DNA of 64,000 nt. Source: Pedobacter steynii (GTDB lineage: Bacteria; Bacteroidota; Bacteroidia; Sphingobacteriales; Sphingobacteriaceae). The notes beneath the pieces were generated by a model. That model worked only from the letters and a program-made list of their open reading frames with translations, was not told the origin of the DNA and did not search any database. The stretch is taken from assembly GCF_001721645.1 (NCBI RefSeq), contig NZ_CP017141.1:3534001-3598000 (forward strand). The letters are read 5' to 3'. The translations under genes and the position numbers were made by a program. Of the stretch, positions 53,655 to 61,240 are shown one piece after another (the stretch's first letter is position 1; each line of letters starts with the position of its first letter).

Positions 53655-53735
53655 TCATCCTTGCTCTTATCTTAACCTGCTTAATGATTGTGGTTTGATA
53701 TAAACTTGCCAATTGGTGTTGTGAAGATGTTTAAA
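53655..53735 (-). pseudogene. Decayed 3' fragment of a Crp/Fnr-type regulator gene
   Basis: The segment closely matches the 3' end of the intact Crp/Fnr gene at 54463-55053. The 13-mers ATCCTTGCTCTTA (53657 and 54485) and CTTAACCTGCTTA (53671 and 54494) occur in both. The fragment has a 5-base duplication (TCTTA) and a short deletion, giving frameshifts and stops. Recognisable residues QHQLAS of the helix-turn-helix survive. It is the tail of a once duplicated regulator; no N-terminal part remains. Confidence 0.7.
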
Positions 53736-53750
53736 TTGTCAGTCAGATTG

Positions 53751-54377
53751 CTAAAAATTAAACCCAAAATGAAGCCCGGGTTCGAAACCAAAGTATTTAG
53801 GCCATTTACTTTCCTTTTCTTCAAAAGGTTGTGGTGTATTGGTTTTTATAGGCCAATGAGTCAAACCAATAGATGGTTCTATAAAGAAACGGTTTTTAAA
53901 TAGTTTAACCTGGTAACCCAAACGGTAGGTCATAAATAACGTGAATCCATTTGTAATCTTTTTATTATCCTCATCATAATATCTTTGAAAAGCATTCATT
54001 GCGTGAACGGCTGTATATAATCCTTTCCACCAAAAACGATTGTATGCTAATCCAATTACATTTTGGCGTACGTGTCCGGGATAGTTTTCTCCTGGTGCGT
54101 CAAATGATTTTCCCCAAGGGATGCCTAATGGGTAAGCGAACCTGGATCTTTTCAATTCTAAGAAAACGACATCTTTAGGTGTGATCCTATATCCAACATT
54201 TAATTGTATAAAATGAGGGGGATTTCGGTCATTAGGAATAAAATTTCCTAACATCAGGAATGTACTCCCAACAAAATACTTCTTATAAGTACTGTCTTGT
54301 TTGGCATATTGTGCATTCACTTGTAAAATGCTTGCCATCATTAAGGTCAAAGCGAACAATAAAATTTTCTTTTGCAC
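53751..54377 (-). CDS. Exported protein, probable outer-membrane protein
   Basis: The start is placed at a GTG (54377), which gives a normal signal peptide (VQKKILLFALTLMMASILQVNAQ). A longer frame from 54443 begins before the likely promoter (TACCTTTG at 54415-54408 minus). The mature part of about 185 residues is aromatic-rich with alternating strands (VGYRITPKDVVFLELKRSRF, HFGFNF at the end), typical of an eight-stranded barrel. Function unknown. Its 3' end is next to the Crp/Fnr fragment. Confidence 0.65.
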   Translation of the reverse strand: MQKKILLFALTLMMASILQVNAQYAKQDSTYKKYFVGSTFLMLGNFIPNDRNPPHFIQLNVGYRITPKDVVFLELKRSRFAYPLGIPWGKSFDAPGENYPGHVRQNVIGLAYNRFWWKGLYTAVHAMNAFQRYYDEDNKKITNGFTLFMTYRLGYQVKLFKNRFFIEPSIGLTHWPIKTNTPQPFEEKESKWPKYFGFEPGLHFGFNF

Positions 54378-54407
54378 ATCAATACTATTAGTTGTTAAAT
54401 GATCATG

Positions 54408-54415
54408 CAAAGGTA
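54408..54415 (-). promoter_or_regulatory. -7 box of the exported-protein gene
   Basis: TACCTTTG on the minus strand matches TAnnTTTG. A start near 54401 lies 24 bases before the GTG at 54377 and after the ATG at 54443, so it decides the start choice. A clear -33 box is missing. Confidence 0.45.
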
Positions 54416-54462
54416 GATTGGCAAGATGCCATAACTCGTTCACTTAAGTTAAGAAATGAACC

Positions 54463-55053
54463 CTATCCCTTATTTTTTCCTACAATCCTTGCTCTTAACC
54501 TGCTTAGAGATTGGGGTTTGACACCTAAATAGCTCGCTAATTGATGCTGTGGCACACGCTGAAGAAGGTCGGGTCTTTTTTGTATTAAGTTCAGGTATCG
54601 TTGTTCAGGGGAAGAAGTTTTAAACTCATCAAAGTCTATTTGTTGTTTAGCTAAAAGTTCTTCAGCTAATATTCTGCATATGGTTTCAAACTTTGGAAAT
54701 TTACTGTTTATTTCTACTTCCATATCAGAATTTGAAACAGTAAGTATCGTGTCTTCTATACAACTTACATAATATTCGGACGGAGTTTTGCTTATTACAC
54801 AAGGCGGGGTCAAAGCTTCCATTTCTGTATAGAAAGCAGTAGTTTTTTCTTCACTATCTAAAACATAATATGTCCGAATGCAGCCTTTTAAAACAAAGTA
54901 GCTATCTTTCGATTTTTGTCCTTCTTTGAGTAAAGTCGTTCCTTTCTTAATAGAGCGGAATATGTTTAACGAAAGTATTGCGTTCTTCTCTTCATCTGTC
55001 AGAGAAACGTATTTTGATATAAAGTCAAATAGTATGTCTTGCATTGTTTTCAT
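54463..55053 (-). CDS. Crp/Fnr-family transcription regulator
   Basis: A 196-residue protein. The cyclic-nucleotide-binding-like domain (about 20-120) has LKEGQKSKDSYFVLKGCIRTYYV. The C-terminal HTH contains VPQHQLASYLGVKPQSLSRLRARI. It lacks the Cys cluster of Fnr. Members of this Bacteroidota subfamily often control adjacent genes. It sits next to the exported protein on the same strand and has a broken relative at 53655-53735. Confidence 0.88.
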   Translation of the reverse strand: MKTMQDILFDFISKYVSLTDEEKNAILSLNIFRSIKKGTTLLKEGQKSKDSYFVLKGCIRTYYVLDSEEKTTAFYTEMEALTPPCVISKTPSEYYVSCIEDTILTVSNSDMEVEINSKFPKFETICRILAEELLAKQQIDFDEFKTSSPEQRYLNLIQKRPDLLQRVPQHQLASYLGVKPQSLSRLRARIVGKNKG

Positions 55054-55255
55054 ATGTTGTTACTATCGTCTGTTACAATTGGCACCAACTCAAAAATAGG
55101 CGGAATTCTAGAATTTAAAAAAGAAACTATATATTCCTGTTTGGACCTTAAATACATTGTAATATGGGCCATGAAGTTTATTCAAACTTTCGTATATATT
55201 TGAGTTAGCGGTCAGGCTATGACAGCCACAACGTAAACAAAATAGATCATACAAA

Positions 55256-55789
55256 ATGGTAAACAGAAATTTCAACCCTTTCCCAGTTCTGACAACTGAA
55301 AGGCTCACTCTTAGACAATTATCAATTGATGACCAGCAAGATATTTTTGCTTTGCGTTCTGACACAGAAATAAACAAATATCTTGACAGAGAACCAAGCA
55401 AGACAATTGAGGATGCAATAAGCTTTATCAGCAAGATTAATGATAACATTCAAAAAAACAAATCCATTTATTGGGTAATTACGCTGACGAAAACAAAAAC
55501 ATTTGTTGGGACAATTTGTCTTTTTGACTTTTCAGACGAAAAAAATAGTTGCGAAATTGGGTATGAGCTTATGACAAAATTCCAAAGCCAGGGAATAATG
55601 AAAGAAGCGATAGAGGAAGTTATTGCTTATTCTTTTCAGACATTGCAGTTTCAAAAAATAGTCGCGTTTACTCACAACAAAAATCAGCATTCAATTAAGC
55701 TATTGATGAAATTTAACTTTTTTCAATCACCAGAAACAAATAAAGAAAATTCTGATTATAGTGTTTTTGCATTGACTCCTATAAATTGA
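55256..55789 (+). CDS. GNAT N-acetyltransferase, RimJ/RimL type
   Basis: A 177-residue GNAT. The beginning (LTTERLTLRQLSIDDQQDIFALRSD) and the acetyl-CoA region (IGYELMTKFQSQGIMKEAIEEVI) match RimJ/RimL-like enzymes. The late AFTHNKNQHSIKLLMKFNF is also typical. The target is unknown. A TATATTTG box at 55195-55202 may be its -7 element. Codon use is AT-rich compared with the core region. Confidence 0.88.
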   Translation: MVNRNFNPFPVLTTERLTLRQLSIDDQQDIFALRSDTEINKYLDREPSKTIEDAISFISKINDNIQKNKSIYWVITLTKTKTFVGTICLFDFSDEKNSCEIGYELMTKFQSQGIMKEAIEEVIAYSFQTLQFQKIVAFTHNKNQHSIKLLMKFNFFQSPETNKENSDYSVFALTPIN

Positions 55790-55855
55790 CAACTATAAAG
55801 AATTTACTCTAAATGCTGAAAATCTCCCTGCTCAGCCTAATGAAATTGACAGATA

Positions 55856-56362
55856 ATGAAAGAAATAGTTGAACTTTCCGAGAGGACAATAACCATTGAT
55901 AGAAACGAATTTCTAAAAGTGAAAGGAAGCATTGATACAAACATATACTATGTTGAGAGCGGAAGTTTAAGGATTTTTGTTTTGGATGAGTTTGAAGAAC
56001 AAATAATTCGGTTTGGTTATAAAAACAATTTAATTCTTTCGCTGGATTCTTTTTTGACGGGCAAACCTTCCGGCCTATATATTCAAGCGATTAAAAAGAC
56101 CGTGGTAAAAATTATTACAAAGCATCAAATCGACCATTTTTTAAAAACTGAAACCAATAGAAATTTTTGGACTACAATTTTAGAAAAGCTGGTTATTCAG
56201 CAAATGGAACGCGAAATTGACATTTTAACAAATTCGCCAAAAGTACGATACGAAAGGGTTTTAAAGAGAAGTCCGCAGCTTTTTCAGGAAATTCCAAATA
56301 AATATATTGCAAACTATTTAAGAATGAGTGCAGAGACCTTATCACGATTAAAAAAGTCTTGA
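55856..56362 (+). CDS. Crp/Fnr-like regulator, short form
   Basis: A 168-residue regulator. The ligand-binding-like domain (about 15-110) has NIYYVESGSLRIFVLDEFEEQIIRFGY, and the C-terminal HTH has IPNKYIANYLRMSAETLSRLK. It is about 25 residues shorter than usual at the N-terminus but otherwise complete. It shares the C-terminal pattern of the Crp/Fnr gene at 54463-55053. DNA is AT-rich. Its targets are probably local. Confidence 0.8.
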   Translation: MKEIVELSERTITIDRNEFLKVKGSIDTNIYYVESGSLRIFVLDEFEEQIIRFGYKNNLILSLDSFLTGKPSGLYIQAIKKTVVKIITKHQIDHFLKTETNRNFWTTILEKLVIQQMEREIDILTNSPKVRYERVLKRSPQLFQEIPNKYIANYLRMSAETLSRLKKS

Positions 56363-56418
56363 CTTCAATCAAGAGTTTTCAATAATGCATTGTTGATTTT
56401 TGCATAAATTTTTAAATT

Positions 56419-56970
56419 ATGCAATCTGAAAAATTAATAGAATCGCTTTTAGGCCAGACCAGGCAAATTATAAACAAGGTTGAAAAACTGAGAGCCTATG
56501 ATCTCCATACATTGACCTGGAAAGAAAACGAAATTTCATGGAACATTTTAGAATGTTTAGAGCATCTGAACTTGTATGGTGACTTTTATTTGCCCCAGAT
56601 GGAAAACAAAATAAAAAACTCAAACACCAGACCCAGCCTTGAATTTAAGAGCGGATTTTTAGGGAGTTATTTTGCGAAAAGCATGTTGCCCAACGCAAAA
56701 CTAAACAAAATGAAAACTTTTAAAGACAAAAATCCACTGAATACCATACTTGATAAAATGGTTATTGACAGATTTCTTAATCAACAAATTAAACTCATGG
56801 ACTTGCTAAACAACTCAAGAAATATAAGCTTGAACGAGGTGAAAATTCAGACTTCCATTTCAAGCTTGCTCAGGTTAAAGTTGGGTGATACCTTTGTGTT
56901 TTACATCAATCATATCTTTAGACATTTAAACCAAATTGACAGAATACAGTTAAAAATTAACAATACCTAA
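56419..56970 (+). CDS. DinB/YfiT-like protein
   Basis: A 183-residue helical protein. WNILECLEHLNLYGDFYLPQME (about 42-63) and HIFRHLNQIDRIQ (about 165-177) carry the spaced His residues of the DinB four-helix bundle, which usually bind a metal. Members often act as thiol transferases. It follows the short Crp/Fnr gene by 56 bases and is AT-rich. Confidence 0.75.
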   Translation: MQSEKLIESLLGQTRQIINKVEKLRAYDLHTLTWKENEISWNILECLEHLNLYGDFYLPQMENKIKNSNTRPSLEFKSGFLGSYFAKSMLPNAKLNKMKTFKDKNPLNTILDKMVIDRFLNQQIKLMDLLNNSRNISLNEVKIQTSISSLLRLKLGDTFVFYINHIFRHLNQIDRIQLKINNT

Positions 56971-57006
56971 GTTTGTGGAAGGAACTATATAAAATTCTCT
57001 ACGATT

Positions 57007-57384
57007 TCAGGTCCACCTACTTTTGATAGCTTCGGTTCTATGCAACATCCCCCAATCAATCATTGAGTCAATCACACTAGTTATATTCTTCCCAGACTCT
57101 GTTAAAATATATTCTATTAATACAGGCGTTTGGTTGTATACTTTGCGTTCTACAATTCCATTGATTTCCAATTCTTTAAGTTCTTTTGATAACATTCTGG
57201 GAGTTATTTTCTCAATGTTGTCCTGCAAATCCTTAAACCGGGTTTTCCCATGTAGCAGTGAGGCAATTATCGGCAGTTTCCATTTGCCATTTATGACATT
57301 TAAAGTGTCCGTTAAAGCCAGGACATAATGGCGTGGACACTGTTGCACCCTATCTCTATCTATTAACTCCTTGAAATCACTCAT
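57007..57384 (-). CDS. HxlR-family transcription regulator
   Basis: The start is placed at ATG 57384, because a longer frame from 57435 passes through a -7 box and operator-like sequence. The 125-residue winged-helix protein has CPRHYVLALTDTLNVINGKWKLPIIASL, ending ESGKNITSVIDSMIDWG. HxlR proteins often sense reactive electrophiles with their N-terminal Cys. It is divergent from an NmrA-type oxidoreductase, a usual target arrangement. Confidence 0.88.
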   Translation of the reverse strand: MSDFKELIDRDRVQQCPRHYVLALTDTLNVINGKWKLPIIASLLHGKTRFKDLQDNIEKITPRMLSKELKELEINGIVERKVYNQTPVLIEYILTESGKNITSVIDSMIDWGMLHRTEAIKSRWT

Positions 57385-57397
57385 TATTATTTCATTA

Positions 57398-57444
57398 TTA
57401 GTATACAAAAGTATAGTACTAATCTTTAATAACAAAGTATACTT
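57398..57444. promoter_or_regulatory. HxlR-type operator region
   Basis: Repeated half-sites GTATAC occur at 57401-57406 and 57437-57442, with GTATAG at 57411-57416. TATAC-TTTT-GTATA forms a small palindrome that overlaps the minus-strand -7 box TACTTTTG. This is consistent with autoregulation and control of the divergent oxidoreductase gene. Confidence 0.5.
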
Positions 57445-57489
57445 AATATATTAATATCGCTAGGTTTACATCATAATAAAATATAGCAT

Positions 57490-58365
57490 ATGATTTTAGT
57501 AACAGGCGCAACAGGTCAATTCGGCTCAAAAGCCATTGATCATTTATTAAACAAAGGTGTTAAACCATCTGAAATTTCCGCTTTAATAAGAAACGAAGCA
57601 AATGCACATCATCTTAAAAGCAAGGGAATTGAAGTGAAAATTGGTGATTACACTGACTATGATTCATTGGTTAAAGCATTTCAGGGAGTAGAGAAGCTAT
57701 TATTGGTTTCCAGTAATGACAGGCAAGCTTTCGAAAACCGAACTGCTCAGCACATAAACCTCATAAAGGCCGCGAAAGAGGCCAATGTTAAATATATTGT
57801 CTATACCTCTTTTGTGAGGAATACAAATTTTGAGGATTCGTCTATAGCCGCATTCCAGAATTCGCACGCACAAACGGAAGCATATCTGATAGATAGTGGG
57901 CTTGATTATACTATTCTTCAAAACGGTATTTATCTGGAAATGATACCAATTTTTGCCGGAGAAAAAGTAGCTGAGACCGGCGTTATCTTATTTCCTGCAA
58001 AGGACGGTAAAGCAAGTTATGTTCTTCGTGAAGAGTTAGCGGAAGCTGCTGCACACGTATTAACTACTGAAGGTCATAAAAAGCAAATTTATAGTTTAGC
58101 TAATTCGACTTCTGTCTCTTTTAGTGAAATAGCTAAAGCCATAGGTGATCAGTTGGGAAAAGAAGTTAAATATCAATCCCTGGAAGTTGACATATTTGAA
58201 TCAAAAATGAAACAGTTTGGCGTTCCAGACTTGTACATTGGTATGTTTACAATGTGGGCAATGGCTCAGGCGCAAGGTGCAATGGAAATCGTGGATGATA
58301 CGTTAGAAACATTCTTAGGTAGAAAACCTACAACTATGTCTCAGTTTATTACTCGGGTTTATTAG
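57490..58365 (+). CDS. NmrA-type NAD(P)-binding oxidoreductase
   Basis: A 291-residue protein with NAD(P) motif ILVTGATGQFGSKAIDHLL (residues 2-20). The body resembles NmrA/QOR2-type quinone or azo reductases (for example YTSFVRNTNFEDSSIAAF and YTILQNGIYLEM). The tail ends LETFLGRKPTTMSQFI. It probably reduces quinones or electrophiles and is controlled by the divergent HxlR gene. Confidence 0.85.
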   Translation: MILVTGATGQFGSKAIDHLLNKGVKPSEISALIRNEANAHHLKSKGIEVKIGDYTDYDSLVKAFQGVEKLLLVSSNDRQAFENRTAQHINLIKAAKEANVKYIVYTSFVRNTNFEDSSIAAFQNSHAQTEAYLIDSGLDYTILQNGIYLEMIPIFAGEKVAETGVILFPAKDGKASYVLREELAEAAAHVLTTEGHKKQIYSLANSTSVSFSEIAKAIGDQLGKEVKYQSLEVDIFESKMKQFGVPDLYIGMFTMWAMAQAQGAMEIVDDTLETFLGRKPTTMSQFITRVY

Positions 58366-58669
58366 GTTTCTATGTCTCAATTGGACTGATTACTAGTGAA
58401 ACCATCATAAGCATATCGCTTACAAACAATAATGAACCGAGCTTGTATGCTCATGAATACCATTCAAAAACAAAAGAACCTCTTTGCGAAATCAGAAAGG
58501 TTCTTTTGTTTTTGAATATGGCTTTTTCGATGTTTAACCCTATACTTATCATCAAAAACATGAAAAATAGTGCAACTTAATAAAATGTGTTTTTTCTCGG
58601 TTTTTGGTAATTGAAACTATTGTATATTTAATCGTTATATGTCATTTTAGAATCCAAACGAATTAATCA
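58366..58669. other. 304-base gene-free stretch
   Basis: Contains a strong hairpin terminator at 58462-58517 and AT-rich sequence before the CrtO-like gene. No coding sequence or clear promoter was found. Confidence 0.6.
58462..58517. terminator. Long stem-loop terminator after the NmrA-type gene
   Basis: Perfect 19-bp arms at 58462-58480 and 58499-58517 (core AAAAGAACC/GGTTCTTTT) around an 18-base loop. T-rich second arm, so it can act on both strands. Confidence 0.85.
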
Positions 58670-59206
58670 ATGAGAAGAACATTAACCTTAGTTTTAATTG
58701 CAATTCTTACAGTTGGGTCAATTTATGCCCTGGTTATTTATATTAGAATGGATGGTTTTTCGTTTGCGTGGATTCTGAACTTCCTGTTGATGTTATTTGT
58801 TGTTATTTTTACTGGAGCGCTAAAGAGCCCACTTTCTTCTTCTTACTATAATGAAAAGAGATGGGAACAGAAAGGACAGGTATACGAACGTCTTGGAATA
58901 AATTTTTTCAGAAAATTATTGGTTTGGATTGGTTGGGAAAAGGTAATTAGAAAATCTAATCCAGTAGAAAAAAACACCAAAGCTTTGATGAATCTACATT
59001 ATACAACAAAGAAATCTGAACTGGATCACGTCATTATTCTGTTCATAGTTCTGGGATTTAACGTTTTTGTAGCATTCAAATTTGGCTTTCTCAAATCTTT
59101 GTCCTTGCTCATATTAAATGTCTTACTGAACCTTTATCCAATTTTCCTTCAGCGGTATAATCGTCCACGAATCGAAAGAGCACTCAATTTAAGTAAACGG
59201 GGGTAA
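58670..59206 (+). CDS. CrtO-like membrane acyltransferase family protein
   Basis: A 178-residue protein with four hydrophobic segments (about 5-24, 32-50, 123-140 and 144-160). The patterns YYNEKRWEQKGQVYERLGI and NLYPIFLQRYNRPRIERA resemble glycosyl-diaponeurosporenoate acyltransferase CrtO of staphylococci. That enzyme adds a fatty acyl chain to a glycosylated carotenoid. No carotenoid genes are nearby. A different acyl acceptor is possible. Confidence 0.5.
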   Translation: MRRTLTLVLIAILTVGSIYALVIYIRMDGFSFAWILNFLLMLFVVIFTGALKSPLSSSYYNEKRWEQKGQVYERLGINFFRKLLVWIGWEKVIRKSNPVEKNTKALMNLHYTTKKSELDHVIILFIVLGFNVFVAFKFGFLKSLSLLILNVLLNLYPIFLQRYNRPRIERALNLSKRG

Positions 59207-59350
59207 AGACCTATACCTTTAGTTTGAGATTTCACCTGAATTTTTTACTCAAAAAAAGGATAGAGGAGTGAGCAAAAAAAAGTTTAAATAATAAATAAAT
59301 TGGATTCTTATTTCTAATATTGCCCCAAATCATCATATAGATTTGGGGAT

Positions 59351-59884
59351 ATGCAACAACTGATTACTCGCATTAGAGAAAATGCCGACGAGTTTGCATT
59401 TAACGAACTATATCAAAAGCATGCGCATAATTTTTTTCGGTTTGCTCAATCATTTGTGAAGGAAAGAGAGATCGCAGAAGAGATTGTAAACGATATTCTG
59501 GTCAGGCTTTGGATTGAACGAAACAAGACTGACCAAATCAGGAACATCCAGGTTTATTTATACACCTCAATAAAAAACGCCTGTTTAAACCATATAAGGA
59601 GTATTTCTTCCAAGAGAAATAATGAAGTGAAAGTAACGGAAGCCTACTATTTTCATTTGTCTGTAGATCCATCTCAAATTCTGATTAGCAAAGAGCTCTC
59701 TGTTACTATGTTAAAAGCTATAAATGACCTGCCTCCCAGATGTAAACTTATTTTTAAAATGGTAAAGGAAGATGGTTTTTCATGTAAAGAAGTAGCATGC
59801 ATTCTTGGGCTTTCTGATAAGACCGTATTTGCGCAACTTTCCATTGCCCTTAAGAAGCTTCATACCGTTCTTCACTGTAAATAA
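59351..59884 (+). CDS. ECF sigma factor, FecI-like
   Basis: A 177-residue sigma-70 family protein. Region 2 holds ADEFAFNELYQKHAHNFFRFAQSFV and REIAEEIVNDILVRLW; region 4 holds INDLPPRCKLIFKMVKEDGFSCKEVACILGLSDKTV. No extra domains. With the FecR protein 125 bases downstream and the STN-type SusC receptor, it forms a surface-signalling set that activates the receptor operon. Confidence 0.92.
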   Translation: MQQLITRIRENADEFAFNELYQKHAHNFFRFAQSFVKEREIAEEIVNDILVRLWIERNKTDQIRNIQVYLYTSIKNACLNHIRSISSKRNNEVKVTEAYYFHLSVDPSQILISKELSVTMLKAINDLPPRCKLIFKMVKEDGFSCKEVACILGLSDKTVFAQLSIALKKLHTVLHCK

Positions 59885-60009
59885 TAATGCCTTTACTAAG
59901 CACAATTTTATTCCGATAAACGTAGCATAAAATTATTTCTAAATCCTTTTAAGAATAATGGCACCCTCGCGTGTCTTTACCTGAAATGCTATAAATACCA
60001 TTTTGAACT

Positions 60010-61068
60010 ATGATAGAATCCAGATTTATCGAGCTAATGGCTAAAAATATGGGAAAGTCTGCTACTCCTGAAGAAATAAAGGAACTGGAAGAGTTTTTCA
60101 TTCGTTTCCCCGAATACAAAAAAATGCAAAATTTTACAGATGCGTTAACAACGGAGGAGAAACAGCCGGATACCTGGATGAAAAAGGATTTAGATAAGAA
60201 TCTTGATCAGATTTGGAAGGAAATAAGGAGAGAAGAAGCCATCGTTGCTCCTATTGAAGAAGCTAAAATAAGACCTTTAGTATTTTGGAAGTGGGCTGCC
60301 GCTGTTTTGTTAGTGGGCGTATTAGCCGCATTTTTTTTCTTTGCACAAAAAACAGATCCTTCAGATCGGTTTGCCGGTTCCGGAATGCAAAATGTCTATG
60401 TGCCGTTTGGGAAAATCAAGGAACTGCAATTGCCTGATGGCACCAGGGTTAAATTAAACGCTGGAAGTGCCTTGATCTATCCGAAAGTCTTCAGCACAAA
60501 AAATAGGATGGTAACTCTTAAAGGAGAAGGCTTTTTTGAGGTAGCTAAAGATGCAAACAAACCATTTCTGGTGCATACTGATAAGGTGATCATAAAAGTG
60601 TTGGGAACAGCATTTAATCTCAAAGCTTACTCAACAGATAAAAAGATCGAAACCATATTGCTTAGTGGGAAGATTCAGGTTGAATTAAATGATAAACCTG
60701 AAAAGAACATCGTGATGAAGCCTAATGAAAAGTTAACACTAATAAACAAGGACGCAGCAACCGAGTATCAACTGGAAGAGCTTCCTGATCTCCATAAGGA
60801 TGAAGTAGCAGAGATTGCCTGGCTGAATAATAAGTTAGTGTTTACAAATGAATGTTTCGATGAAGTATCAAAACAAATCGAAAGAAGATTTGATGTAAAA
60901 ATAGTATTTGAAAATGAGGCCTTGAAAAAGGAAAGAATCAGTGGCGTATTTAAAGATGAATCACTTGAACAGGCACTTTCTTTTATAAAGATGACCACCC
61001 CATTTAAATATAGAAGAGATAAGGGAGTGATTTTCCTATCCTTAAGGTCGCATATAATTAACCAATAA
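60010..61068 (+). CDS. FecR-type anti-sigma factor
   Basis: A 352-residue protein. A cytoplasmic N-terminus (1-90), a single membrane helix (about 97-118) and the FecR domain (YVPFGKIKELQLPDGTRVKLNAGSALIYP) are followed by a DUF4974-like C-terminal domain (FTNECFDEVSKQIERRFDVKIVFEN). It holds the sigma factor and receives the signal from the receptor's STN domain across the periplasm. Confidence 0.93.
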   Translation: MIESRFIELMAKNMGKSATPEEIKELEEFFIRFPEYKKMQNFTDALTTEEKQPDTWMKKDLDKNLDQIWKEIRREEAIVAPIEEAKIRPLVFWKWAAAVLLVGVLAAFFFFAQKTDPSDRFAGSGMQNVYVPFGKIKELQLPDGTRVKLNAGSALIYPKVFSTKNRMVTLKGEGFFEVAKDANKPFLVHTDKVIIKVLGTAFNLKAYSTDKKIETILLSGKIQVELNDKPEKNIVMKPNEKLTLINKDAATEYQLEELPDLHKDEVAEIAWLNNKLVFTNECFDEVSKQIERRFDVKIVFENEALKKERISGVFKDESLEQALSFIKMTTPFKYRRDKGVIFLSLRSHIINQ

Positions 61069-61136
61069 TAGAACCAAATTAAACCAAAAAAATGCAGAAA
61101 TTTTACCTCACAGATTCCTGAAAGCTCCGATCAAAT

Positions 61137-61161
61137 AAGGGAAGAATTGACCTCTTCCCTT
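61137..61161 (+). promoter_or_regulatory. Hairpin between fecR and the SusC gene
   Basis: A perfect 9-bp stem, AAGGGAAGA and TCTTCCCTT, with a 7-base loop. It is not followed by a T-run. It lies 68 bases after the fecR stop, and may lower read-through or protect the receptor message. Confidence 0.55.
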
Positions 61162-61184
61162 CAAAAATCCAGATTTAATTCACA

Positions 61185-61213
61185 AGAGTAAGTGTTTTCG
61201 AAGGCCTTACTCT
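61185..61213 (+). promoter_or_regulatory. Second hairpin in the SusC leader
   Basis: A perfect 8-bp stem, AGAGTAAG and CTTACTCT, with a 13-base loop, 27 bases before the ATG at 61241. Together with the previous hairpin it gives the leader a two-hairpin layout. Confidence 0.45.
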
Positions 61214-61240
61214 ATCTCTTAATTTTCAAAAACAAATGTA

